A stretch of 64,000 bases of DNA from Fibrobacter sp. UWH4 (GTDB lineage Bacteria > Fibrobacterota > Fibrobacteria > Fibrobacterales > Fibrobacteraceae). Both the position numbers and the translations under genes were made by a program. The notes under the pieces were generated by a model. The model saw only the letters and a program-made list of their open reading frames with translations. It had not been told where the DNA came from and did not search any database. The DNA is taken from contig NZ_FRAY01000004.1 in NCBI RefSeq assembly GCF_900142475.1, forward strand, positions 248,001-312,000, in the 5' to 3' direction. The stretch's first letter is position 1. The number at the start of each line of letters is the position of its first letter. This document shows positions 35,708-44,072 of this stretch, one piece after another.

Positions 35708-37258
35708 TTAAAAATTCAAGTGTAACACGGAGCCGTTCGCATGACGGTCGGCATAGAAAATATGCAAATGGTGCCAGGTGTCATCTTTCCAAGCGCCACC
35801 GTCTTCAATTTTTCCTTCGCAGTAAGCCTGCAACGGTTCATCCGCATGGCAGCCATGGCTATTTTTCGCAAGCAATTCCAAATCAACCATTCCCTGCTTC
35901 GCCAAATCTGAACCGCCCAGATCCAGGACCATTACGCCATCGACAAAAACCCACATATCGGCAAGCGAAGTAAACTCAAGAACCTTACCCGCTCCCTTCT
36001 TATACTTGAACGGAGCATACCCTACCATCGTAAAGCCGGAATTACGGAAATTGCGCAAACCAACATTCAAGTGCAAGGCAGTCATGGCAGCGTCGCCAAC
36101 TCTCGGTCCTCCGGAAGTCAACCACTGCCTGCAAATCTGGGCAGAGCTCTCCCCTAGCCGGTCTGTCTGGGTCGCTGCATACATATAACGATAGGGAGGA
36201 CAGTTAATTGTCAAGCTTTGCGGACCAAATTGGTTCTGGAACTGGGGATTCAACGACACCCAATTTCCCGTACTGGCGTCCACGGAATCCAGCGGATAGA
36301 AACCGCCGTTATTCCAGTCATACCAGAGCCCCATTGCCGACGAAGTTTCATTCGGCCCAAGCACCAGGGTGCCTTCGGAGCGCTTATTAAGTTCGTTGTC
36401 GGTAAACCACTGTTCAAAATACTTGTTGTCGCAAGCGGTGCGCGCCTTCGTGATAACCGGTTCACGCAAGTTCAGCTTTCCATCTTCGCCTTTCGCAAAC
36501 GAAAGTCTCTGCTTGACCATGCCCGGCGTGATATAGACCTTCTGCGCCCAAATGTATGCATTGCAAATTTTATCGCAGCGACGGCCCTCGTCAGAATCAG
36601 TCCAACTGTCTGTCGCATCGGAACACAGTTCATGCGCAAAGCCTCGCATGGAGCTTCGCTGCTGACCATTGCACAAGCCAAATTCACCATACCAGACATA
36701 AGAAGACTGGTCCAGAACTTCGCTTATGTAATCGGGAGTCGAAAGCTTTGCGCCCGCCGCACTTGCAAGATCATGAGGATGCGCATTTGCCCCGACAGGA
36801 ATGCCATATTGGGGCGTCGTGGAATTTCCGCAACCATAGGTGTCATAACCGGACGGAATCGCACGGCGTTCCAACCAGTCCGCATTATCCGCATAGCCAG
36901 GATAAATCCAGCTGTCAAGGCTATCATCCTCCATCTGGCTTTCATAGGCATACGACTGGAAATTTTCAAAGTCCGGGAATCCGGCTTCAAAATCGCGGAT
37001 GACAACTTCCAGGGCCTTGATATCTTCACTCTGGGTTGAATCAGGATCGATCGATTCAATCTTGGACGAACTAGGTTCCGTCTCTACCGCCGAACTATCT
37101 TTAGATTCAGTCTCCGGATTATCCTTCGGTTCAGACTGATCATCAATTTGTGCTTTTTCTTCTTCGGGAGCAACCGGTTTCGAAGAATCCGAGGTATCGC
37201 AACCATAAAAAGCCACAGCCAGCATACCGGCTGCACAGAAACGGAAAATCTTGTTCAT
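35708..37258 (-). CDS. Fibro-slime domain lipoprotein
   Basis: This 516-residue protein starts at the ATG at 37258 with a lipoprotein signal (LAVAFYGC), then an acidic Ser/Glu/Asp-rich spacer (about 25-85) that would hold the domain away from the membrane. The rest matches the fibro-slime domain known from Fibrobacter and slime-mould-type surface proteins, with a PA14-like end: FTSLADMWVFVDGVMVLDLGG and WHHLHIFYADRHANGSVLHLNF. Such proteins are linked to adhesion to plant fibre or other carbohydrates. Many Cys residues in the middle may form disulfides. The upstream spacer of about 90 bases is AT-rich; the terminator shared with tRNA-Asn lies behind it. Confidence 0.85.
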   Translation of the reverse strand: MNKIFRFCAAGMLAVAFYGCDTSDSSKPVAPEEEKAQIDDQSEPKDNPETESKDSSAVETEPSSSKIESIDPDSTQSEDIKALEVVIRDFEAGFPDFENFQSYAYESQMEDDSLDSWIYPGYADNADWLERRAIPSGYDTYGCGNSTTPQYGIPVGANAHPHDLASAAGAKLSTPDYISEVLDQSSYVWYGEFGLCNGQQRSSMRGFAHELCSDATDSWTDSDEGRRCDKICNAYIWAQKVYITPGMVKQRLSFAKGEDGKLNLREPVITKARTACDNKYFEQWFTDNELNKRSEGTLVLGPNETSSAMGLWYDWNNGGFYPLDSVDASTGNWVSLNPQFQNQFGPQSLTINCPPYRYMYAATQTDRLGESSAQICRQWLTSGGPRVGDAAMTALHLNVGLRNFRNSGFTMVGYAPFKYKKGAGKVLEFTSLADMWVFVDGVMVLDLGGSDLAKQGMVDLELLAKNSHGCHADEPLQAYCEGKIEDGGAWKDDTWHHLHIFYADRHANGSVLHLNF

Positions 37259-37350
37259 ATATAACCCCATATCTCTTTTAAAAATAGCAACAATCAAACA
37301 TGATGATGGAGTTGCGCAAGTGAAATTGCACTTATATGTTCAGGTATACG

Positions 37351-37382
37351 AAAAAGGTCCCGACTTTCATCGGAACCTTTTT
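37351..37382 (-). terminator. Terminator after tRNA-Asn
   Basis: AAAAAGGT-C-CCGA pairs with TCGG-A-ACCTTTTT around a short loop. T-runs flank both sides, so it can work in either direction; it ends the long minus-strand cluster and the tRNA. Confidence 0.85.
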
Positions 37383-37384
37383 CA

Positions 37385-37457
37385 CTGCTTCACTTGGACT
37401 CGAACCAAGGACAACGCGATTAACAGTCGCGGGCTCTACCAACTGAGCTATGAAGCA
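37385..37457 (-). tRNA. tRNA-Asn (GUU)
   Basis: A 73-base cloverleaf: acceptor TGCTTCA/TGAAGCA, D-arm GCTC-AGTTGGTA-GAGC, anticodon arm CGCGA-CTGTTAA-TCGCG with anticodon GTT, variable TTGTC, T-arm CTTGG-TTCGAGT-CCAAG, discriminator G. CCA is not encoded. It is flanked by its own promoter and a terminator. Confidence 0.96.
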
Positions 37458-37517
37458 ATTTGCCTCTAACTTTCGTCAGATTTTTCGTCTTTGGGATTGC
37501 TCTCATCGACGGCACCA

Positions 37518-37545
37518 AATATAGATAATCAGGAAATTTCGTCAA
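37518..37545 (-). promoter_or_regulatory. Promoter of tRNA-Asn
   Basis: Minus strand TTGACG, 16-base spacer, TATATTTG. It combines a sigma-70-like minus-35 with the TAnnTTTG element and would give a leader of about 55 bases. Confidence 0.6.
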
Positions 37546-37620
37546 GGGGTAAAGGCGAATTTTTTGCGTTTTTTTTGAAAAAAAACATTTTCGAAACGCT
37601 TTTTCGAAAAATCAGCCTTT

Positions 37621-38688
37621 TCATTTCGCCTTTTTGACAAGTTCCGCCATTTCTTCGGGGTAATCAAAACACTCAAAGGTGCGAGCATCCTTCCAATAAG
37701 GCAGCTGGATTTTTACCTTATAGGCATAGAGCATCTGCGAACGGCCGCCGAGGGCCGAAAGGTCTTCGGCGGAAAGGCCTTCTTCGGAATTGTCGACAGA
37801 GGGATCGCGGGACCAGGAGCGCGACATTTTCTCATAATAAATGCCGTCGAAACTGTAAAGGCGGTCGCCCAGAATCGGGAACCCGAGTTCCGCGAGATGA
37901 GCCCGAATCTGGTGTTTGCGGCCCGTCAAGAGTTCCGCTTCGACCACTGAATATTTAGACTCGCCAGCGACAGGTTGCGAAAGCTCCCCCACGCCCATTT
38001 TGCGGAACCGCGTATGGCAAGGCTTTCCGTCAGCAAAATGATGCATCCGGAGCCGCAAACGGTCTGCGGGGTCTTCGCGCAAAGGCATTGTACAGTCAAC
38101 GACGCCAGAGCTGCGGTCATACGCAACTACGCCAGAACTGGCTTCAGGCAAGACGCCGGTGGAGTCAACACCGAAGTCCCCGCGGACAACCGCCATGTAG
38201 AATTTCTGCAGCAAGATACGATCCAGATTCTTCTGGAACCTGGCCGCCGATTCCGCGTACTTCGCAAACAACATCAGCCCACCCGTATCGCGGTCCAGGC
38301 GATGCATCGGAGTCGCTGTCTCGTAATCGGTTCCCCTACGCACGATTGCCGTAAACGTATTGTAGAAGATATGCCCCGTATGGTGTACCGGCACGCCCGC
38401 AGGCTTTGCCACCAGCATAAACTCATCGTCTTCGAAAACGACCTTAAAGTCCGTCGGCACTTCGGGCTCGGTGTAATTCGTTACGTGGTAAAGCACCTTG
38501 TCGCCACGGTGTATAACCGTCTCAAGGTTTGCCTCCGAACCGTTCACCGTCAAAAATCCGCCCGATATTTTTTCGCCCCACAATTCTCGACTATGGTAGG
38601 TAAAACGTTTGCAAAGAGAATCGAGCAACAGCCAGCCCTCATGCTCAGGCTGAACAACGCTCTCAAAAAACATATCAGAAGGAACCAT
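37621..38688 (-). CDS. RluA-family pseudouridine synthase
   Basis: About 355 residues. The catalytic motif is HRLDRDTGGLMLFAK (active-site Asp) and the C-terminal block RKHQIRAHLAELGFPILGDRLY is typical of RluA-type enzymes that make pseudouridine in rRNA or tRNA. The N-terminal part (SREL, GGFLTVNGSEANLETVIHRGDKVLYHV) is an S4-like RNA-binding domain. I place the start at the ATG at 38688; the open frame reaches 38760, but those extra codons come from a GAATTC-type repeat. A segment near residues 165-195 is longer than usual. The exact target base is unknown. Confidence 0.85.
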   Translation of the reverse strand: MVPSDMFFESVVQPEHEGWLLLDSLCKRFTYHSRELWGEKISGGFLTVNGSEANLETVIHRGDKVLYHVTNYTEPEVPTDFKVVFEDDEFMLVAKPAGVPVHHTGHIFYNTFTAIVRRGTDYETATPMHRLDRDTGGLMLFAKYAESAARFQKNLDRILLQKFYMAVVRGDFGVDSTGVLPEASSGVVAYDRSSGVVDCTMPLREDPADRLRLRMHHFADGKPCHTRFRKMGVGELSQPVAGESKYSVVEAELLTGRKHQIRAHLAELGFPILGDRLYSFDGIYYEKMSRSWSRDPSVDNSEEGLSAEDLSALGGRSQMLYAYKVKIQLPYWKDARTFECFDYPEEMAELVKKAK

Positions 38689-38691
38689 AGG

Positions 38692-38781
38692 CAATTCAGA
38701 TTTCAAAATTCGGAGCTTATTTTCTGTTTTCAAAATTCGAATTTCAGTATTGAAAATCATTCATAATTCCGAAATCCGAAT
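38692..38781. repeat. GAATTCGGAATT-type repeat (degenerate) between rluA-like gene and nadD
   Basis: TTCAGATTTCAAAATTCGGAG, TTCAAAATTCGAATTTCAG and CATAATTCCGAAATCCGAA are degenerate copies in both orientations. Confidence 0.65.
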
Positions 38782-39410
38782 CAATCTCTATACAGTCCTC
38801 GCTGCTTGATATACTCGTACACTTTCGGGTGGAGTCCCTTAGGTTCTTCGCCGCACAAGAGCGCCTTACGAATAGCCGTACTCGAATAGACGCCCTCGAA
38901 GCCCTGTTCCGGCCCAAGCCAAAACAAATTTGCATAGCCCTTCGCCTTGTGCGCCTCCATATCCGGCTTCGGATAACCGTTACGAGCAAAAACAATCAGT
39001 TCAATGTCGCGCAACAGCAAATGTCCATTATAATTGGTACCGAAAAAATGCATCGGGTCACGCCAATGCGGAATGCCTTCGTAGGTATCGGCACCCGTCA
39101 GCAGGCGAAAGTTGATGTCCGGGAATTTTTCCTTGAGTCCGCACAAGAATACGTACGATCCCCTGAAATCGCCCTGCTGAATTTCCAAGTCCGACAGAAT
39201 CAGCCGCGGATCACCTTCCATGGCAAGTTCCAGCATGGCGAAACGATCTTCGGGGCTTGCGTTCAGTTTCTTGTCCCAGCGGTCGGGACTCGGCATAAAC
39301 CAAACTTCGTCACAAAAGCCCTTTTCAAGACAGGTCTTCGCAACCCGAATATGATCCAAGTGAACAGGATCGAAAGCACCCCCTAAAACAGCAACATTCT
39401 TCATAACCAT
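38781..39410 (-). CDS. nadD: Nicotinate-nucleotide adenylyltransferase
   Basis: The 209-residue protein has the nucleotidyltransferase motifs GGAFDPVHLDHIR near residue 10 and VYSSTAIRKAL near 170 (the ISSTxIR motif). It is expected to join ATP to nicotinate mononucleotide in NAD synthesis. In place of the more common MPS/N-P pattern it has WFMPSPDRWDKK, so a different nucleotidyltransferase substrate is not excluded. The start may also be the second ATG at 39404. Confidence 0.8.
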   Translation of the reverse strand: MVMKNVAVLGGAFDPVHLDHIRVAKTCLEKGFCDEVWFMPSPDRWDKKLNASPEDRFAMLELAMEGDPRLILSDLEIQQGDFRGSYVFLCGLKEKFPDINFRLLTGADTYEGIPHWRDPMHFFGTNYNGHLLLRDIELIVFARNGYPKPDMEAHKAKGYANLFWLGPEQGFEGVYSSTAIRKALLCGEEPKGLHPKVYEYIKQRGLYRD

Positions 39411-39416
39411 TTAATT

Positions 39417-39977
39417 TTAGAACACGTATGCGGCAAAGCCAATATTCATCTGCAATCGCCCGCCATGCACCTTCTTTTCCAGGAACGGATCATAGTGCGA
39501 AAGCACCCAACGGTAACCGACTTCGGCAAAGAGAAGCGTCTTCGAAAAAATATAGAGGAGTGAACCGAAACTGGCTCCCCATTCATTCCAGGCGACATCA
39601 CCCAAGTCACTCAATTCCTTGACTCGCGAATAGGATCCCATCACATAGGCATTACCGAATATATGGGCGCCCAGTTCAAAATCCAATTCAGAATGGTCGA
39701 TATCGTAATCCTTCTCGTCGTCGGATTCTTCACGGTAGCTGAATAAACCATACCCAACACGGAATACGCCAAGTCCAGGATACCAGACACCTACCATCGG
39801 TTCTATCTGACGAAGCCCTACGCCACGCTCGGAACCAACACCCGTTCCGGAACCAAAGCCAAGCGCGCCACCCACAATCAAGGGCGTACGGATTCCACCT
39901 AGCATCGAGCCTCCGCCTGCATCTTGAGCAAAAGCGAACGCACAGCACAAAAACAATAGCGCAAAGATTCTTTTCAT
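39417..39977 (-). CDS. Outer-membrane beta-barrel-like protein
   Basis: The 186-residue protein has a signal peptide (MKRIFALLFLCCAFAFAQ) and GAGGAT just upstream of the ATG at 39977. A glycine-rich start (GGGSMLGGIRTPLIVGGALGFGSG) is followed by alternating strands to a final FAAYVF, as in small barrels. No known family is recognised. It follows a four-helix membrane protein with an eight-base gap inside the long minus-strand cluster. Confidence 0.65.
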   Translation of the reverse strand: MKRIFALLFLCCAFAFAQDAGGGSMLGGIRTPLIVGGALGFGSGTGVGSERGVGLRQIEPMVGVWYPGLGVFRVGYGLFSYREESDDEKDYDIDHSELDFELGAHIFGNAYVMGSYSRVKELSDLGDVAWNEWGASFGSLLYIFSKTLLFAEVGYRWVLSHYDPFLEKKVHGGRLQMNIGFAAYVF

Positions 39978-39984
39978 ATTATCC

Positions 39985-40392
39985 TCACGACACCGCAATC
40001 ACGGCAACACCCAGTCCGACCAGGACATTCACCGCGGCATCCACCTTGGTCAACTTGAAAAATTTCGGACGAATGGCGTCTTCCCTGAAAATCTGCGAAA
40101 TTTCAAAATGCGAAAGCAACATGGACACCGCCATTTTCGCAAGGACACCCGCAACAATCCAATAGGCAAAATCCGAAAGGTAAACTAGCGTCACAAATAA
40201 AAGCGACAACACGCCCGTCAGCAAGAAATTGGAACGGCGCACGGCCCCTTCATCGGATTCGTTCTGCAAGGCAAGCATCTTGAACACCTTTACTTTCTCG
40301 CAAATGGCTTCATAAGAGGTCAAAAGCTGGTGCAAGTTATACCCCACCATCACAATCGATGCGACCAAGGTAATCTTTACCGCAATATCCAT
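39985..40392 (-). CDS. Small integral membrane protein of unknown function
   Basis: 135 residues with four likely transmembrane helices (about 3-20, 55-75, 78-95, 112-132) and a charged loop KVFKMLALQNESDEGAVRRSN between the first two. No family recognised. It lies 14 bases after rsgA and seven before the outer-membrane protein gene, so it is probably co-transcribed. Confidence 0.6.
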   Translation of the reverse strand: MDIAVKITLVASIVMVGYNLHQLLTSYEAICEKVKVFKMLALQNESDEGAVRRSNFLLTGVLSLLFVTLVYLSDFAYWIVAGVLAKMAVSMLLSHFEISQIFREDAIRPKFFKLTKVDAAVNVLVGLGVAVIAVS

Positions 40393-40406
40393 CTATCCCC
40401 ATTCCC

Positions 40407-41642
40407 CTAGTTTCTCGAATTCAAAATGCGCAGGTAACTTGCGTAACGAGCGCGGGAAAGTTTTCCCGATTCCACAGCAGCACGCACGGTGCAACCCGGT
40501 TCTTTCAGGTGTTTACAGTTGCTGTACTTGCAAGTAAACAGGTCACCCTCGAAAAAGCCCGGGAAAATCTTGGCGAGCGTTTCGCCATCCATATCGTCTT
40601 CACCATTCGACAGTCCGATGCTACGAATGCCCGGTGTATCAATGACGTAACCACCACCGGGAAAATCAAATAGGCTCGAAGAAGTCGTCGTATGCCGGCC
40701 CTTGCCGTCGCGTTCTCGCACTTCACCGGTTTCGAGTTCCGCTCCAGGCACAAGTGCATTCACCAGAGTTGACTTACCGACACCGCTCTGTCCACTGAAT
40801 ACCGAGGACTTTCCGATCAGTTCTTCGCGAAGCGTATCAAGCCCAACGCCGTTTTTTACACTCACGGGAATCACCTTGTCCACGATGCTCATGAAGTCGC
40901 GGATATCTTCGCTCAGGTCAGCCTCGCCGTTCGGCAACAAATCCATCTTGGTGAGCACCAGCACGAACGGCAAATTATTCAGATTTGCCGCGAGCAAAAA
41001 ACGATCCATGAACCCGTAATTGAATTCGGGTTGCGTCACGCTCGCCACAATCACCACCTGATCGATATTGGCGGCCAAGGTCAACTTGCGCCTAAAACTG
41101 TCGCGGGGGCCGGGGCGCTTGAGTTCACTCTTTCGCGGAAGCACGCGCACCACGCAATACTTCTGCGAGCCAACGCCTTCGCCGCTATCTTCATCCTCGT
41201 TCACCTGTCCCAAAAGTACACGGTCGCCCACCGCAGGGAATTCCCCCAACGCCTTCGATGTCGTCGCACGGTACATGGCAGTAACAGTAGACGAAAGACA
41301 GTCGGAAGTAGGAAGTGAGGCCGCTTCGCTTTGAGGTCGGGCTTCGCCCTTTGGGGTTTGAGAATCAGGAAGGTTATCAAGTCGAACTTCGCAGGTGCGG
41401 CGGTGCACTTCGACCACCAGGCCCTCGACGCAGTCCTCTTCGCGAATTTTTTCAAGCGGGTCCTTGATTTTCTTGAGTCGGGGATTCTTGAATTCGCGGC
41501 TGAAACGTTCCTTGATGGGGCGTTCATCGACAACGCCTGATTCCATTTCACGCATCACGTCAATACGCCTGCTGCGGTGATCGCGGCGGGTCGGCCTTAC
41601 GCGTCTAGGTTCGCGTTCGTCTTCGAATTCGCTATCAAGCAT
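40407..41642 (-). CDS. rsgA: Ribosome small-subunit-dependent GTPase (RsgA/YjeQ)
   Basis: A 411-residue circularly permuted GTPase that helps mature the 30S subunit. It shows LTKMDLL (G4), VSVKNG (G5), GQSGVGKSTLVNAL (G1), DTPG (G3), in the permuted order, and the zinc knuckle CKYSNCKHLKEPGC with a final RYASYLRIL. It is longer than usual for two reasons: a charged N-terminal extension (about 1-70, rich in Arg/Glu) and an insertion in the OB-fold (about residues 90-120) encoded by a GGAAGTA/GAGGT repeat at 41288-41371. Because the frame stays open and motifs are intact, the protein is probably functional. Confidence 0.92.
   Translation of the reverse strand: MLDSEFEDEREPRRVRPTRRDHRSRRIDVMREMESGVVDERPIKERFSREFKNPRLKKIKDPLEKIREEDCVEGLVVEVHRRTCEVRLDNLPDSQTPKGEARPQSEAASLPTSDCLSSTVTAMYRATTSKALGEFPAVGDRVLLGQVNEDEDSGEGVGSQKYCVVRVLPRKSELKRPGPRDSFRRKLTLAANIDQVVIVASVTQPEFNYGFMDRFLLAANLNNLPFVLVLTKMDLLPNGEADLSEDIRDFMSIVDKVIPVSVKNGVGLDTLREELIGKSSVFSGQSGVGKSTLVNALVPGAELETGEVRERDGKGRHTTTSSSLFDFPGGGYVIDTPGIRSIGLSNGEDDMDGETLAKIFPGFFEGDLFTCKYSNCKHLKEPGCTVRAAVESGKLSRARYASYLRILNSRN
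41288..41371. repeat. Intragenic repeat in rsgA (GGAAGTA/TTTGAGGT type)
   Basis: Contains GGAAGTAGGAAGTGAGG (compare 49458-49487) and CTTTGAGGT (compare 10220-10229), plus a small GGGCTTCGCCC hairpin. It encodes a low-complexity loop between two strands of the OB-fold. Confidence 0.6.
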
Positions 41643-41928
41643 TGCGCTTTTTTTCTTTATCGTTTTTCTTGCAATTTAGAAAATCCGGCAAAGTTTCTTC
41701 GAGTTCTTCTTCCGAAACGGGCCTATCCTGACGAATGGATTCCATCAGGAAATGGATTGCCTTTAGGCGACCATTGCATTTTTCGATACAGTTATCGTAA
41801 AAACCCTTCGTCTTGTAGTCTCCTTCGACCACACGCTCGGACGCATACAGAAAATGTTCCACGCAAATCGAAAGTTGCTCGGCTTCCGCCCGCAAATCCA
41901 CTAAGTTGCTCTTGGTAAAAAACGGCAT
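41635..41928 (-). CDS. Small conserved-looking protein of unknown function
   Basis: 97 residues, predicted mostly helical, with a Glu-rich segment (SEEELEETLPDFL) and a Lys-rich end. Its start overlaps the end of the CcsA-like gene by 28 bases and its stop overlaps the rsgA start by eight, so it is embedded in the operon. A TATTTT box six bases before its ATG suggests an internal, leaderless promoter. No family recognised. Confidence 0.5.
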   Translation of the reverse strand: MPFFTKSNLVDLRAEAEQLSICVEHFLYASERVVEGDYKTKGFYDNCIEKCNGRLKAIHFLMESIRQDRPVSEEELEETLPDFLNCKKNDKEKKRNA

Positions 41929-44063
41929 AGAATAAAAATAGTAAATAAATCTACGCCCACAAAAACAGCGAGCCACATCACGGAGCCACTCTGGAAACCG
42001 TAACTATGAAGCCCTACTCCAAGCAGGTTGATTCCGAACCAGCAAAGGAAAGTGACGATGACATTGAAACAGTTCAACAACACAAAAACGCGCGCAGACA
42101 CGATGCGGCCAGCACGCAAGTGAAGCGAAAGCATTGCCCACAGAATCACGAACAGGGCGCCACATTCCTTCGGATCAAAGCCCCAAAAACGACCCCATGC
42201 AAAATCGGCCCACACCCCGCCCAGAAGCGTACCGACAATAGTAAACACTGCCCCGAAAACGAGTGTTCCGTAAAGCAATGAATACAGCGGCGAACCTTTG
42301 GGCTGTTCCGCAGAGGGTAACGCCGCTGTGCCACGAGCAAGCACCAAGTGCGCCACCACACCCGACAAAATCATCCCCGCAAATCCAAGTGCAATCGTAA
42401 AAACATGAACCGTCAAAAAAACGGAGGAATTGAGTACCGCGGGAATCGGCTGAAAGGTATCGCCCGGTTCCAATACGAACTTCGCAAAAAACAGGAGCAC
42501 CGACGCCATCAGAGTTACAGGCACCATCAGTGTATACGTGCGATTCTTGCAGAACAAAAACGCTCCCGTTTCAAACGCCATCAGAATTAACGACACCATC
42601 AGCACGATTTCGTACAAACTAGACATCGGAGGACGTGCGGCTACATAAGCGCGCATGGCAAACAGGGCTAGCAAGACAGCGGATGTCATCATACAAGTCA
42701 TATTAGCAGCCACATCTAATTTTCGAGACTTGTAAAGCGTATTGACCGACGCCAAAATGCACGCAAGCAAGGCAAATACAAAGCTCCACAGAGTCAGTTT
42801 TAGCCAATGATACGCCACTTCGGCTTTCAGACGGTGCGGATTCACCGACAAAGCGGCGGGCGTATTCCTGGTCACAATCGAAAACGCGGAACGGTCCGAC
42901 ACCGACTCATACAAGCGCACATTAGAATACAGCCGTTTCATTTCAAGTGTCGCCGGATGTTCGTCGTTACGGCTCGCATAAAGTTGCAACATATCTCGCA
43001 CCGCATTCAATTCGGCATAACTCACGTAGCGTTTTTCTAAAGGCAATTGCAGCGCCTCGGACACATCGCCGCGAAGCACCTTGAACAGCGCCAGATGTTT
43101 GGCTTTTTCCGGAGCATTTACAAGCAACAGCGCCACTTCCCTCGCCGAAAGTTTCCCTTCGCACGCATCCGCCTCGCGACACTTATAAGTCGTCTTTCCA
43201 CTTAAATCATCCAGAAATCCGCGTGCAAAGGAATCAAAGGGCCGTACCGCGGAATCCACCAGGACCGGCGCCGTCGCCGAAAGCCCCTCCCCCACCGGAA
43301 TCGGACGCACCGATGCCTGCGCTTTCATCGGAAGCGTTGCCACCAGTACGGCAAAGAACGGCAAAAGTTTCAGCACCCGTGCAGAAGCCTTTCCGCCTCG
43401 CACCTTAACGGTATAATGAAAAACAGCCCCAAGCAAAAATAGAGCCATAAATGCATACGGTACAAAATGCAACGGGTCGTAATAAACCTTGTACATCGAG
43501 ATGACCTTATCCTCCGACATTCGGAAGTCCCCCCGGAAATGCACATAGTAGGGCCACCCTTCTAGCAGAACGGATTCATCCAGATTTACGGGCTCTGCGC
43601 CCAAGCTGTCGTTCGCCGCATAGAACAGGACTTTCGCCCCGGACGCCCCCCAATTGGCGCGTTCAACCGATTCCAACGAAAAAGTTTCAAACCCATTATA
43701 TTCCCGCTTGATTTCACTACCGACAACACCGCCGACTAGCAATACCAACAAAGCGAGATGCATCATCCAAAGTCCCGCATTTTTGAATCCGCGGGGCATG
43801 CGACACATAAGCGAAGCAACCAGATTCACAGCCGCCAACAAGGCAAGTCCCTTGAAGGCAGGCAGCGGAATCACTCCCAACATCCAGATGAAATAGCTAT
43901 CGAAAAAGCGATCTATCGCTACCGACGCCGAAAGCCCAGACGCCTCCGCATTCGCCTGCGCCAGCACCCCCCAGAACGTGAGTACCAGAAACGCCACAAG
44001 GACCGCGGCCGTTACCCTCAGCGACGCAATCTTTCTTAAAGATTCACTCGTCTTTCGTCTCAC
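41901..44063 (-). CDS. ResB-CcsA fusion, cytochrome c maturation (system II)
   Basis: A 720-residue membrane protein. The N-terminal third (helices near 15-35, 65-85, 95-115, then a periplasmic domain) resembles ResB; the C-terminal part is CcsA/ResC, with the haem-handling tryptophan-rich motif GGVWADFAWGRFWGFDPKE near residue 620 and eight or so helices. Together such proteins export haem and attach it to apocytochrome c. A fused form is known from epsilonproteobacteria and Bacteroidetes. Its presence implies periplasmic c-type cytochromes in a presumed anaerobe. GTG start at 44063 with GAGGAAC upstream. The periplasmic ResB region seems shortened. Confidence 0.82.
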   Translation of the reverse strand: MRRKTSESLRKIASLRVTAAVLVAFLVLTFWGVLAQANAEASGLSASVAIDRFFDSYFIWMLGVIPLPAFKGLALLAAVNLVASLMCRMPRGFKNAGLWMMHLALLVLLVGGVVGSEIKREYNGFETFSLESVERANWGASGAKVLFYAANDSLGAEPVNLDESVLLEGWPYYVHFRGDFRMSEDKVISMYKVYYDPLHFVPYAFMALFLLGAVFHYTVKVRGGKASARVLKLLPFFAVLVATLPMKAQASVRPIPVGEGLSATAPVLVDSAVRPFDSFARGFLDDLSGKTTYKCREADACEGKLSAREVALLLVNAPEKAKHLALFKVLRGDVSEALQLPLEKRYVSYAELNAVRDMLQLYASRNDEHPATLEMKRLYSNVRLYESVSDRSAFSIVTRNTPAALSVNPHRLKAEVAYHWLKLTLWSFVFALLACILASVNTLYKSRKLDVAANMTCMMTSAVLLALFAMRAYVAARPPMSSLYEIVLMVSLILMAFETGAFLFCKNRTYTLMVPVTLMASVLLFFAKFVLEPGDTFQPIPAVLNSSVFLTVHVFTIALGFAGMILSGVVAHLVLARGTAALPSAEQPKGSPLYSLLYGTLVFGAVFTIVGTLLGGVWADFAWGRFWGFDPKECGALFVILWAMLSLHLRAGRIVSARVFVLLNCFNVIVTFLCWFGINLLGVGLHSYGFQSGSVMWLAVFVGVDLFTIFILCRFLPRAT
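41935..41940 (-). promoter_or_regulatory. TATTTT box inside the end of the CcsA-like gene
   Basis: Minus strand TACTATTTT, six bases, ATG at 41928. It could drive the small protein and rsgA separately from the upstream operon. Confidence 0.3.
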
Positions 44064-44072
44064 GTTCCTCGT

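Noticed and set aside
37385-37457. tRNA-Asn as an integration site of a genomic island
   Set aside because: No duplicated tRNA 3' end or integrase was found in the window.
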